Shown here one piece after another: positions 8,213-17,613 of a DNA stretch of 64,000 bases (the stretch's first letter is position 1; every line of letters begins with the position of its first letter). This DNA is from Lewinellaceae bacterium (GTDB taxonomy: Bacteria; Bacteroidota; Bacteroidia; Chitinophagales; Saprospiraceae), in NCBI GenBank assembly GCA_020636195.1, contig JACJYH010000003.1, positions 186,001 to 250,000 on the forward strand, in the 5' to 3' direction. The notes beneath the pieces were generated by a model, which saw only the letters and a program-made list of their open reading frames with translations, did no database searches and had not been told where the DNA came from. Both the position numbers and the translations under genes were made by a program.

Positions 8213-9763
8213 TTAATGTGAAATAATAAATTTTTCAGACTTCACAAGGTGTCCATCTTTTAAAAACTGAATAATATATGTACCTGAAATAAAATCATTG
8301 GTATGAATAACATAATGAATATCAGGCATTAGTGGTCGAATTTCTTTAATTATTTGCCCTGACATATCTCTGATACAATATTGATTGACTTTTAGTTTTA
8401 TATTTTCGTCAAAATAGAAAGTAATAAAATCTGTCGCCGGATTAGGATAAATTTTTATGTTTATTATCTCCTTATGTTCATCTTTTGTACTGACCAAATG
8501 GCACCCAGGCGTAAGGCATCCATGCTTATCTAGTTTCATTAATAAACCTTGTTGCGTATTAAATCCCTGTCTAACCAAATCTAGTCTTTCACCTACTGCG
8601 ATCAAATTACCTTCTTTATCTTCGGCCATATCTCTAATTTCATACTGATATCCATTTGTATCGCTTTCCATTTTATAATTTCGATTCCAAAGAATTTTGC
8701 CATCATCAGAAAATTTTGTGATCCACACATAAATGCCAGTCATGGAATCTGCCAGCATACCCATACTTAAATAGTTCATTTTATCCCTTAGTTTGAGAAT
8801 ATTCCAAAATCGTGATACTTCAATTGAATTATCTGCAAAACTAGGTATTAATGTACGCCAAATTATTTTTTTATCTTTGCCTATTTTCGAGGCGTACCAT
8901 TTGTTTTTAAAAACGTCACTAATTGCAAATGTATCAAATAGATACCCTTTCCCACTGACATAAATAATTTCATCCTTATCATTTGATACAATACCTCCTA
9001 AAGTACCTGTCCAATCTTCATCAATAGGTGACTCATATTCCCATGTTTTATTACCTAATGTGTCAAACTCTACTATAATAGTTTGATGGATGCCATTTTT
9101 TACTTGACCTGCCGGTGCTTGCCAGCCACCAAGTACAAAACCATTTTTAGTTGTATCCATACGGATTAATAGTAGGTTTCCGTTATTAGGATTATAGGTT
9201 TTTTTATTAATTACATTTCCTTGATGATCAAGTTTGTAAAGTATATTTGTGGCATACCAATTTGGGTTAGAATTAACGGGGACGATGAAATTTCTATCCT
9301 TATCCATTAGCATAGAATAGTTGACATCTATATTGTGGATGGAGTTATCCATTTCTATGATCGTGTCCACTTCGCCCGTTTGACGATATCTTATAAAAAA
9401 ATTTTCTTTTTTATCAGGATTATTGAATATATATCCATTAGTAACAATATTTCCATTATCATCAAAATACATACCTTGATGCCATGTCTCATAGTTTTTA
9501 CTGCCATCTTTATACATTTTTATCACCTGTATATTTCCATCTGTATTGGAACGTACAAAAATTGGTTTGGGATTAAATGGCGGTAAAGAGTCAGAAACCA
9601 CACCTGTCATATAATAGGCTGTATCTGTCACCAATACAGCATTAAAAACGGAGGAAGGAAATGGCTTTAACGGATACAATTTGCTAAAAGTATTGCTTTG
9701 AGCATTGCTTAATTTAGTAGCTAAAAAAAATAAAATTATTCCAAAATACTTGAACGTCCACAT
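8213..9763 (-). CDS. Secreted propeller-like protein with T9SS sorting domain
   Basis: The 516-residue protein has a signal peptide ending SNAQ. A long middle part has repeated phrases of the form DxxGNxI, DKxGxIIW and DDGKILWNRNY at intervals of about 50 residues, like delta-60 or quinoprotein-type beta-propeller blades. The C-terminus is a T9SS sorting domain (IKIYPNPATDFITFYF, then IRDMSGQIIKEI, then SGTYIIQFLKDG and KSEKFIISH). It lies between two other sorting-domain genes on the same strand. The substrate is unknown, and the propeller assignment rests on repeat phrasing only. Confidence 0.83.
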   Translation of the reverse strand: MWTFKYFGIILFFLATKLSNAQSNTFSKLYPLKPFPSSVFNAVLVTDTAYYMTGVVSDSLPPFNPKPIFVRSNTDGNIQVIKMYKDGSKNYETWHQGMYFDDNGNIVTNGYIFNNPDKKENFFIRYRQTGEVDTIIEMDNSIHNIDVNYSMLMDKDRNFIVPVNSNPNWYATNILYKLDHQGNVINKKTYNPNNGNLLLIRMDTTKNGFVLGGWQAPAGQVKNGIHQTIIVEFDTLGNKTWEYESPIDEDWTGTLGGIVSNDKDEIIYVSGKGYLFDTFAISDVFKNKWYASKIGKDKKIIWRTLIPSFADNSIEVSRFWNILKLRDKMNYLSMGMLADSMTGIYVWITKFSDDGKILWNRNYKMESDTNGYQYEIRDMAEDKEGNLIAVGERLDLVRQGFNTQQGLLMKLDKHGCLTPGCHLVSTKDEHKEIINIKIYPNPATDFITFYFDENIKLKVNQYCIRDMSGQIIKEIRPLMPDIHYVIHTNDFISGTYIIQFLKDGHLVKSEKFIISH

Positions 9764-9782
9764 TTTATTGATTTAGGTTTTG

Positions 9783-9817
9783 AATTGGGCAAGAATTATC
9801 ATTATTCTTGCCCAATT
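9783..9817 (-). terminator. Perfect 14-bp inverted repeat between T9SS genes
   Basis: The arms AATTGGGCAAGAAT and ATTCTTGCCCAATT flank a 7-base loop just after the stop of the 9834-14789 gene. The stem is strong, but no U-tract follows on the minus strand. It may therefore be an RNA-stabilising intercistronic hairpin and not a full terminator. Confidence 0.6.
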
Positions 9818-9833
9818 ATATAAAATTTTATTC

Positions 9834-12800
9834 CTATTTTATGACTATAACAGCTTTAGGCTTTATTAACTCCTCTCCATTTTTGATAATACTGCAGTAA
9901 TAGATGCCAGTAGGTACAAAACTACAATCCCAACTAACATCACCTACGCTCGATAAGATAGCAAGTGTTTGGATATTTCTTCCCATAAAATCAACTATTT
10001 TCAATTGGGTAGCATCTGGTTTTATTTCTCCAATATTATAGGTAAAAGTTACCAAATGTGATGCAGGATTTGGGAATGCAGATAGTGAAGTGTTTTCTTG
10101 AGTTTTAACATTTCCCTTTTCATTACGCCACTCAGTAGAAATAGGAAATACTGGTTCTATGAAATAATTGTCCCCTAAAGCGTTTAAGATATTTCTTGCT
10201 TGATATCCTCCCTTTCCTCTGTCGGACATAGCCAATTTTACTAAAAATGATCTTTCTATTTCATTGATTGCAAGATTTATCTCTCTATTCTCTTTTAGTG
10301 CATTGATTTGTAACGTCTTTAGATTTATGTAATTAATAATTTGATCATCTTCGTTTTCCATAGTACCGATATCATCCAACAATGCTAGTACTTTTGACTC
10401 TGCATTTCCTATATCATTTCTACCTAAATATAAGTCAATCAAAGACATTTTAGCACTTAAATCGCCAATTTTATTATACCACTTTATTAATCCCAGATCA
10501 TCATATTTACTAATGTAATAATGCAGAACATTTTTCTCTATTTCCAATTTCTCCTTATTTAAGTCTAACAATTCTTGATTTAATTGATCTACTAACTTTG
10601 AATCACTATTTTTAGAAGCTTCCTTTATCTTAACATCAATGGCTTTAACGTTTTCTACTACTAAATCATAGCTATTTTCATCAGGTAATGTCAGTGCAGC
10701 TACACCTCCATATCTATCGAAACAACTATTCCCTGATCCGCTTGTGCTAAAGTTATTAACCTGAAATTTATTTACTGGTATTTCATTTGTTACTCCCACT
10801 CTATGGTAGTAATTTATAAATCCGGAAGATGCACCATTATTGAAGTCACTATTTGGTGTCAATGTTCCTAATGAAAAAGTATTTCTTGTTGGAGCGGTTA
10901 AAGATCCTTGAGGATTAGCAATGCCAATATCTGTAACGGAAAAATCATACCCTTGCTGAGTATTGTTTATATTTGTGTTGCAATTATATTTTAATCCAAA
11001 TTGTTGTGACCCTATCGCATTATTTCTATTTGTTCCGTTAGCAAGATTTGCATAAAATACATTGGTATTGGAGGTAGATGACTTTGAGAAAGTATTTTTA
11101 TAAATTTCCTTATCACTAGCTCCTGTATCTGTACACCTTATACCTATGGTAGTTGGTTGAGATGAGCTTGTAAAGGTAGGTGTAAATGTATTTTGATCCA
11201 CATTAAATCCTGTCCCGGCAAATATGCTTACGCCTTCATGAACTACCGTATTTCCTACAGAAGATTTCCCAACAGTAAAATTATTAGCTCTAATATTAAA
11301 GTTATTATGCCCAGTGGTTATTATGCCATACACATTATTTTGAAATGAAGACTTATAAACATTAAAAGTTGATGTGCCTGTTGTCAATTGAGCATTGATA
11401 GCTTTGTGTAAACCATTGAATGTAGATATAATAGCTCCAGGGCACGGATTAGTTCCTGCTGAACAATAATCCGTAACTGTGAAATTTGCATCAACAGTAA
11501 CAATACCGGCTACTCTAGTGGCATCCCATGCAAAATTATTGGTGGTCTCAAAATTGCAGCCAGATATATTAATTCCTTTTACTGCCCACATTGTCAAATG
11601 AGCTAATAATGAAAGAGAATGCCTATAATTTGCATCCGTTTTAAAACTACAATTTGTGAAGAAAGATATATTGTTTTGTAAGTCATATTTATAAAAGGAT
11701 ACTGACCGTTTATTATTAAAAAATTTGGAATTAGTAGCTTGAATAATTCCACCATTGTATAATGTACCACCATCTTTGGATACAACTACTGCTTCTGTCC
11801 CATGTTCAATAGTAGCATTATTTAGAATTAGAGCACCTTGATTTGCATAAGTTTGTGACAGGTTACTGTTTCCCCATATCTCAATACTGCCCCATGTTTG
11901 ACCGCAGTTATTTGTAATTTTTGCATCTGTAACATTCACTCGACCACCTTGTTCAATAATTATTTTACCATCTTTTGGGAGGCTAAGGACAGTTGATGCA
12001 CCTGTTATGTTCAATGTTCCCCCTGGTTTTATTCTAATATTTCTATCTATGCCTCTTGAAGTATTCCACGTTAAATTTGTTGTTATTTCAAGTGCATCTG
12101 TTCCAATTGAACCATTAGTTCCTAGTAAATTACCTTCCCATACGCCTCTCCCAAAAGTCGCAGCTCTTAGTTTACCCATACAATAATTGATCTTCAACTC
12201 TGTAACCATAACATTTGGAAAATCACAAAATTTAGTCCAGGTATTTGAACTGTTATCACGATAATAAACTCCTGCATCAGTGCCTATATAAATACGGTCA
12301 TTAGTCCCTTTTTGAAAAACGATATCATTGACAGGTAAATTATTTAATGTTCCATTTGGGTCAGCATTAAACCAAGTATTTCCACCATCATTGGTTGCCC
12401 AAACTTTAGCTGTTGGCTCATAGCCTGTGAACGTTACCCACGCTTTTAAGTGATTTTCCGGGTGAAATATTACTGATGTGATCACAGGAATGATGGTGCT
12501 AGGTCCTCCATTAACTGCTTGATATGAAGAGTTAGATACACCAGAATTAATTAAATTCTGGGTAATATCAGTAAAGCAAGTTGTAGATTGATATCCACCT
12601 AAACCAGCACATCCTCCTATGGTGGATCTTAAGAGCTTTGGAGCCACAATAAAACCTACACCATTAGGATCGTCACTTTGTGTTCCACTTAATCCAATTA
12701 GCCAATAATTAGGGTTACTTGATGAAATATCAAATTCCGTTAATTGCCTTTGCCATTGATCATCCCATTGGGTAAAATTCATATTTTTACCTATGTCGCT

Positions 12801-14789
12801 GCGTAAATCCCAAAGAGAAAGAGCATTATCCGAGTTTATGGCTTGTTCATGTTTTTTCCTTTCATACAATTCTGACATAGAAAAAATCATTTTTTCCGTT
12901 ATTGGATGGTTTTTCATTTGAAATGTCATTCTCATCCATGCAAGTAAGTTTTCAGTTGGATCAGTAGGTCTTTTTATAGGGTCAGTTGATGTTCCAGAAG
13001 TTGAAGCTTCTCTAGTGTAAAAAGATTGAGTATTCCAATTATATGAAAAAAGTCCTCCACCATTGTCAAATCCAAATGCCAAACCAGTTTTATCATCAAT
13101 TTTTCCATTATATCCATCACCGCCAGTTATTTTTGACCAAGAATTTCCAATATAAACATCTGTTCCCGTATCTTGATTACCAATCATTATCCTGTCCGTT
13201 CTATCATTTGAGTCATCAAATCTATATATAGTTTTGACCGCTAATCCTTGTGAGATGTTAGTCCATCCTCCTGTACTCTGATTTGTTAAATCTTTAATGT
13301 GTACTCCTCCATCAGTCCCGACAAATAATTTCTGCTCTCCTGGCACAGGCGTTAAAGCATGAATATCTGGATGGTTATTTGCCGAACTATATGAAGACAG
13401 TGTAGCAACTCCCAATGAAACGTCATTCCTTCCCCTTAAAATCTCTTTTCCAAAATAAATTGAATTATTGTATGACGGAGAAGTAGTTATTGCGGTGCGG
13501 GTTGGAGTTATAAAACCATATCCACTATTATCGTTTTCCATAATAATTGCAGACCAATTTGTTCCGTTATATTTATAAATAAATAATCTAGGGATTCTTG
13601 CACTTCCGTTCCAATATGTGCCCACAATGTAAGCGAACAAATCATTTGCAGAATTTGGCTGAACTGCTACATTTATTCTATTAACAATAAAAGCATCAGG
13701 CAATGTGCTTAAATTTAATCCACTTACTCCGCCTGTTATTGACCCCCAATTTAAACCTCCATCTATTGATCTATATATATCTCTACCGCTTACAAAAATA
13801 GTATTTGGATCATTTGGTTTAAATTCTAATCCTTTAATTTCTGTGTCATTTATAGGTGAAAATATTTTTGTCCAAGTTGGAGTATTAGCAGTTGCATTAA
13901 TACATTTGTAAATCCCCTTACTTGATGCTATGTATAAAATATTACTATTTGATGGGTGCATTATTATTTTACGTATTGTGCCACCATCTGTAAAATCATC
14001 CAATAATGGTTGAGTACTACCACCATTAATATGTTGCCAAGTGGCACCTCCATTTGTTGATCTGTAAACACCAGCTGTAAACAATGGTGTTCTTTTACTT
14101 GGCGTCCCATCTAAATTTGCTGCATAATGCCCCATAGACATTTCAGCATCACCTGTAGTTATGTATAATCTTTGAGTGTTTGTTGGATCAATTGCAATAT
14201 CTGAGACAGATGTAATAGGCAACTGTAAATCAGTATTTAGTTGAACCCAATTATTATTACCTGTTCTTTTCCACAATCCGCCCCAGTTTGATGCTGCATA
14301 TAAAACTTTGTCGGTAATATAATTGGGGCTACATCTAATTGCATGAATTTGTCCTACTCCATTATTTCCAGTTGGCCCAATAGGTCCTAACTCGTTCCAT
14401 GTTTGGTTATTACATGCTCCAATTTGGTTTGAATTAAACTTCTTTACATAATCTGTAACTGCATTTGCCATTTGCATAGTTTGGCCAGTTGGAAAAAGTC
14501 TATCATGCCAAATTAATTCTGTTTTCTTCATCTGCTTATAAAAACTGCCTTCAGTGGTGTCACCAATATTGTTTTTATCGAGAATACGCATTATATCATA
14601 AAAGTTAGGATTCGATGTATGGAGGCCAAGCATGTCTTTATCAATAGGTACTTTTGATCTACTTGTGTCAATTTCTTGTGCAATTAAGTTATTCCAGCTT
14701 AAAAAAAAGCTAAGATAAATGATAAACCTGATTGGTTGAAATGCGGATGACTGGTCCAAATTCAGTGTTTCAAAAAAAATTGTTTTCAT
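9834..14789 (-). CDS. Large secreted BNR/sortilin-type plus beta-helix protein, T9SS sorted
   Basis: The 1651-residue protein has a signal sequence ending near LIAQ (about residue 38). Residues about 130-950 contain many photosystem II stability factor/VPS10-like BNR repeats, with phrases such as GVYRSTNGGATWQHI, DIYRSIDGGLNWGS, VWATNDGGNTWFNA and RIYIGTDAGVYYRD. Residues about 960-1400 look like a right-handed parallel beta-helix, with runs such as GKIIIEQGGRVNVTDAKI and GSIEIWGNSN. A helical segment of about 150 residues follows. A T9SS type A sorting domain ends the protein (LSAFPNPASHLVTFTY, then IVDFMGRNIQ, then PTGIYYCSII). It is a probable surface adhesin or scaffold; no catalytic residues were recognised. 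It is first in a run of three T9SS cargo genes. Confidence 0.88.
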   Translation of the reverse strand: MKTIFFETLNLDQSSAFQPIRFIIYLSFFLSWNNLIAQEIDTSRSKVPIDKDMLGLHTSNPNFYDIMRILDKNNIGDTTEGSFYKQMKKTELIWHDRLFPTGQTMQMANAVTDYVKKFNSNQIGACNNQTWNELGPIGPTGNNGVGQIHAIRCSPNYITDKVLYAASNWGGLWKRTGNNNWVQLNTDLQLPITSVSDIAIDPTNTQRLYITTGDAEMSMGHYAANLDGTPSKRTPLFTAGVYRSTNGGATWQHINGGSTQPLLDDFTDGGTIRKIIMHPSNSNILYIASSKGIYKCINATANTPTWTKIFSPINDTEIKGLEFKPNDPNTIFVSGRDIYRSIDGGLNWGSITGGVSGLNLSTLPDAFIVNRINVAVQPNSANDLFAYIVGTYWNGSARIPRLFIYKYNGTNWSAIIMENDNSGYGFITPTRTAITTSPSYNNSIYFGKEILRGRNDVSLGVATLSSYSSANNHPDIHALTPVPGEQKLFVGTDGGVHIKDLTNQSTGGWTNISQGLAVKTIYRFDDSNDRTDRIMIGNQDTGTDVYIGNSWSKITGGDGYNGKIDDKTGLAFGFDNGGGLFSYNWNTQSFYTREASTSGTSTDPIKRPTDPTENLLAWMRMTFQMKNHPITEKMIFSMSELYERKKHEQAINSDNALSLWDLRSDIGKNMNFTQWDDQWQRQLTEFDISSSNPNYWLIGLSGTQSDDPNGVGFIVAPKLLRSTIGGCAGLGGYQSTTCFTDITQNLINSGVSNSSYQAVNGGPSTIIPVITSVIFHPENHLKAWVTFTGYEPTAKVWATNDGGNTWFNADPNGTLNNLPVNDIVFQKGTNDRIYIGTDAGVYYRDNSSNTWTKFCDFPNVMVTELKINYCMGKLRAATFGRGVWEGNLLGTNGSIGTDALEITTNLTWNTSRGIDRNIRIKPGGTLNITGASTVLSLPKDGKIIIEQGGRVNVTDAKITNNCGQTWGSIEIWGNSNLSQTYANQGALILNNATIEHGTEAVVVSKDGGTLYNGGIIQATNSKFFNNKRSVSFYKYDLQNNISFFTNCSFKTDANYRHSLSLLAHLTMWAVKGINISGCNFETTNNFAWDATRVAGIVTVDANFTVTDYCSAGTNPCPGAIISTFNGLHKAINAQLTTGTSTFNVYKSSFQNNVYGIITTGHNNFNIRANNFTVGKSSVGNTVVHEGVSIFAGTGFNVDQNTFTPTFTSSSQPTTIGIRCTDTGASDKEIYKNTFSKSSTSNTNVFYANLANGTNRNNAIGSQQFGLKYNCNTNINNTQQGYDFSVTDIGIANPQGSLTAPTRNTFSLGTLTPNSDFNNGASSGFINYYHRVGVTNEIPVNKFQVNNFSTSGSGNSCFDRYGGVAALTLPDENSYDLVVENVKAIDVKIKEASKNSDSKLVDQLNQELLDLNKEKLEIEKNVLHYYISKYDDLGLIKWYNKIGDLSAKMSLIDLYLGRNDIGNAESKVLALLDDIGTMENEDDQIINYINLKTLQINALKENREINLAINEIERSFLVKLAMSDRGKGGYQARNILNALGDNYFIEPVFPISTEWRNEKGNVKTQENTSLSAFPNPASHLVTFTYNIGEIKPDATQLKIVDFMGRNIQTLAILSSVGDVSWDCSFVPTGIYYCSIIKNGEELIKPKAVIVIK

Positions 14790-14850
14790 GATGAAAAATT
14801 TTGTGTTAAAAAAAATAATTTACAAATCAACCAAATTTTCAAAGAAAACC

Positions 14851-14858
14851 TACTTTTG
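14851..14858 (+). promoter_or_regulatory. -7 box TACTTTTG ahead of candidate small RNA
   Basis: The sequence matches the Bacteroidota -7 consensus TAnnTTTG. No TTG/TTTG -33 box is found at the usual distance. A transcript would begin near 14863, just before two hairpins. Confidence 0.45.
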
Positions 14859-14862
14859 CAGT

Positions 14863-14935
14863 CCCGTTTAATAGCGGTAGGGAGTCTGCTCCACTTTGCC
14901 AGAGTGGGTTTCAGTAGGCTCTCTTTTTATTTTTG
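14863..14935 (+). ncRNA. Candidate small RNA of about 70 nt ending in an intrinsic terminator
   Basis: After the -7 box come two stem-loops. The first is short (CCCG...CGG). The second is long: its outer arm GGGAGTCTGCT (14881-14890 region) pairs imperfectly with AGTAGGCTCTC (14913-14923), and its inner stem CCACT/AGTGG spans 14891-14907. It is followed at once by TTTTTATTTTT. No ORF of useful size fits. The element is transcribed away from the T9SS gene at 14789. It could instead be the attenuator of an unseen leader. The family is not recognised. Confidence 0.45.
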
Positions 14936-14939
14936 GCTT

Positions 14940-15835
14940 TTATCTTGGTATCATTTCCTGTTTTTTAGTTTCAATTGGTACTAACTTGTTACTATACGAA
15001 CAAAAATTCTAGCAACTTTCGGGTTTCTTTGCAAAATCATATTCATTACTGAAAAAGTTATTGAGTTCATATTTGAACTTTTATACGACTTAACAAAAAT
15101 ATAATAATTTCTTCAATCGCGCAAATTTATTTTTCATACTTATTTATTGTACCAGAATTCAAATCTATTGACTAGTATATTTGACAATACAGTATGGTGC
15201 AACTAATGTTTATTGTAAATAAAATTTTGTTTGTACCTTATTTTACGCTCCCCGACCTAATATAATTTCTTAATCCGTTTTTGACTTTTAAGCTTCTGTT
15301 TCTCATCTTCATCAAGCCAGGAAGACTTTTATTTTTTCTACAGCAAAAAAAGTCGCCGCTGTTTTGTCTTCTTAAAGCTAAGAAGTCATCTTCTAGTCAG
15401 AAACAAAAAAAACTCGCCTCCGTGATTTGTGCTTAATCTAAATCAATCATTTAAAACAGATGCTGTCCTGACATATTTCAGTTTTGCTCAAATTTATTTT
15501 TTATTTTACCGTCTGCATTGACTCTTAAGTTAAAGATAAAAAAGCGGAAAAGCACAATCGAAAGCATATTTTATAGTATCCTAAATTTTGAGTAGTGGAG
15601 ACTGATCAATACGAAGCAAAATCTTGATTTGAAATCACGATGTAGTGAAGGAACAGAAATCAAATTGTTTTCGGATAGGTGTTGTGATTAGGAATAGAAT
15701 CGGCTCACTAAATAATGGGTTTTCATAGACAACCCAACCTAATGCCTTAGTATTCAACATGCATAAGATTGGGAATTGTCAATGAATCTGATAATATCTC
15801 AATAATAAATAAAATCTTCATTTTCAATACTAGTC
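14940..15835. other. Long gene-free stretch
   Basis: About 900 bases show no supportable gene. It is AT-rich, with a short hairpin near 15375-15390 (TTCTTA/TAAGAA). Short peptide-like stretches near 15250-15400 on the minus strand have stop codons in every frame and could be remnants of a decayed gene. No insertion sequence ends were recognised. Confidence 0.5.
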
Positions 15836-15998
15836 CCGTTTTCATGACTAACCGATCCCGCAGGGCAAAGCGCGGCAGTGCTTCAAGGGAAGGAACCGCG
15901 AAAGCGGGTGGGCTGAGTTCAACAGGGTTTATTCCGATAGTGCCGGAACAGGGCACTGCGTACCACACGAAAACTTAGTTGTTAGTGGCAGGCCGTTT
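15836..15998 (-). repeat. GC-rich palindromic element ending in 29-bp repeat copy 2
   Basis: About 160 bases are far richer in G+C than the surroundings. Visible stems include CCGC-GAAA-GCGG (a GNRA-capped hairpin, about 15897-15908), AGTGCC...GGGCACT (about 15939-15958) and a longer-range GCAGTGC/GCACTGC pair. The element ends with the 29-bp repeat at 15970-15998, in the same orientation as the copy after the AIPR gene. Open frames across it on both strands are by-products of GC content. It may be a structured recombination site or an RNA element. Confidence 0.6.
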
Positions 15999-16031
15999 GT
16001 ATAGAAAATATTATGTTATTCAGAATAAACA

Positions 16032-16957
16032 CTATTTGATTTTTTTAATTTGAATAAATTTATTACCCTTAGCATCTGTGAATACTTCCATGTTGTATTT
16101 GCGACTATTAATCAATTCAACTACTTCCATCATTTCCAATTTTTGCCCATCTTCATTTCTAATATCACCGTTTGAAGTAAGCATTATTTGTCCTGAGCCA
16201 TCGGAGGGTTTTGCATCTGTAGTAGCACCGCTGCTTATACCGTCTATTGCATCCTGAAGTTCTTTCTTAATTTCTTGGGACACCCCTATTTTTTGAAAAG
16301 CTATTTTTCCATTTTTGATGATAATGTGTGTTGGATTGGCACTTACATTATAACTTTTGCAATTTTTAAAGCATCAGCAACGATATTGTAATGAAAAGAA
16401 TGCTTTTTTAAAAAGGACTGAATACGATCTTCCTTATCGGCTGCCAATGCTAAAAACACAACATCTTTGTTTTCATCTACTAATTCATTCAAAACAGGAA
16501 TTTCTGCAATACAAGGTTTACAAGATGTGAACCAAAAATTCAAGACAATAGTTTTGTCTTTCAATTGAGACAATTTATAAACAGTTCCATTTATATCCTT
16601 TACTTCAAAGTCAGGTGCAGGTTTATTGACAGCATCTTGAGAATTCTGCATCTTTTATAGCATTTTCAATTGTTCTGGTGTGGCTTTTTGAAGCTTGGCT
16701 TCCAGCATTTTTCCATTTTCAACTTTAGGGTTGAGCACATATTCACCAGTACTCATTAATTCAGAAAATTTCTCGTTGCTTATTACATTGCCATCGTCAT
16801 CTTTTTTTATAGTTTCATCGGTTACTGTGAAACCTTCCATTTGTTGTTCAGTAATTTGTCCAATACCATCTTCTGCATGTTCTTTTGATTTCGAAGTATT
16901 TCCAATACAGGTAAACAATGTCATACTCAAAGCCATAAATAGTGTTAAATATTTCAT
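16032..16957 (-). pseudogene. TlpA-like thioredoxin lipoprotein gene broken by a stop and a frameshift
   Basis: Three pieces read as one protein of about 308 residues. The first (16957 down to 16655) has a lipoprotein signal with lipobox LFTC and a region of about 80 residues. An in-frame TAA at 16655-16657 then interrupts, with the same frame resuming one codon later (MQNSQDAVNKPAPDFEVKD). The second piece carries the TlpA/AhpC-TSA thioredoxin core with active site FTSCKPC. It stops near 16343, but shifting by one base at an A-run (16355-16358) restores the usual family ending YNVSANPTHIIIKNGKIAF. This continues into the last piece (to 16032). The role would be periplasmic thiol-disulfide exchange. 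Either lesion could be a sequencing error, but two in one gene favour decay. Confidence 0.82.
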
Positions 16958-17204
16958 TTCAATTACTAATTATTGATTACTTTATACGTAAATTAGTTCA
17001 AAGATAAATATTTTATGAGAATATCCACATGATTATTTTATCTTCTAGTAATAGCGTTTTATAATTTATCTTTTTCAAATATAATTCCTTGAATATCAAT
17101 TGCTCTGCATCTGCAAATATTAGACTCTTTTTCAAGGTTATAGGATTTTAATGAATGTTTCAACATCTACAAAAACTGTATGGTAAATTTAGGACAAATC
17201 AGGG

Positions 17205-17281
17205 GTTATAGTTGGGTCATAGTTGAGTTATAGTTGGGTCATAGTTGGGTTATAGTTGGGTCATAGTTGGGTTATAGTTGG
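17205..17281 (+). repeat. Seven 11-bp tandem repeats alternating TTA/TCA
   Basis: The unit GTTATAGTTGG alternates strictly with GTCATAGTTGG through seven copies, so the true period is 22 bp. One copy ends in A instead of G. It lies in non-coding DNA between the broken TlpA-like gene and the gene at 17614. Confidence 0.93.
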
Positions 17282-17452
17282 AGTAATAAGGCAAATATGC
17301 AATAAAAAATGGGGATTGTAATCTTAAGAATTTGATTTTTCTTAAACACAAAATTATGCACGAGCTCATTGTTGGCTCATTTTTGTTAAAATCCCTACGT
17401 TTAAATCAATATAACATGTATAAATGAAATGTTAATGAACACGGACAAATAC

Positions 17453-17530
17453 GGTCAAAAGTGCCAAAATGGGACAAAAGTGCCATTTTCGGACAAAAGT
17501 TACCAATTGTGGACAAAAGTGCCCATTTCT
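17453..17530 (+). repeat. Four iteron-like 19-20 bp direct repeats
   Basis: The phrase GGACAAAAGTGCCA (variants GGTCAAAAGTGCCA and GGACAAAAGTTACCA) begins at 17453, 17472, 17491 and 17511. A half copy, GGACAAAT, lies at 17443. The tract ends about 25 bases before the promoter of the next gene, so it may bind a regulator. Confidence 0.85.
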
Positions 17531-17552
17531 GCCCATACATAGGTGTAAGGCC

Positions 17553-17583
17553 TTGACACGTATAGGATGTGCACTTACATTTG
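17553..17583 (+). promoter_or_regulatory. Bacteroidota-type promoter for 17614 gene
   Basis: A TTG -33 box (17553-17555) lies 20 bases before a -7 box TACATTTG (17576-17583), matching the Bacteroidota arrangement. The start codon is 30 bases downstream. Confidence 0.7.
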
Positions 17584-17613
17584 GTCATTATTTCACATTT
17601 TAATTTTTTTATT

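Noticed and set aside
15230..15420. Possible gene remnant on the minus strand
   Set aside because: Short coding-like phrases occur, but stops fall in every frame and no family could be named.
15747..15978. Two opposing frames of about 70 codons across the GC-rich element
   Set aside because: Both arise from high GC and palindromes; neither has family character.
15836..15998. Group II intron or its domain V
   Set aside because: A GNRA-capped hairpin is present, but the domain V sequence and the GUGYG 5' end are missing.
17205..17530. CRISPR array
   Set aside because: The repeats are 11 or 19-20 bp and contiguous, with no spacers, and no cas genes are present.
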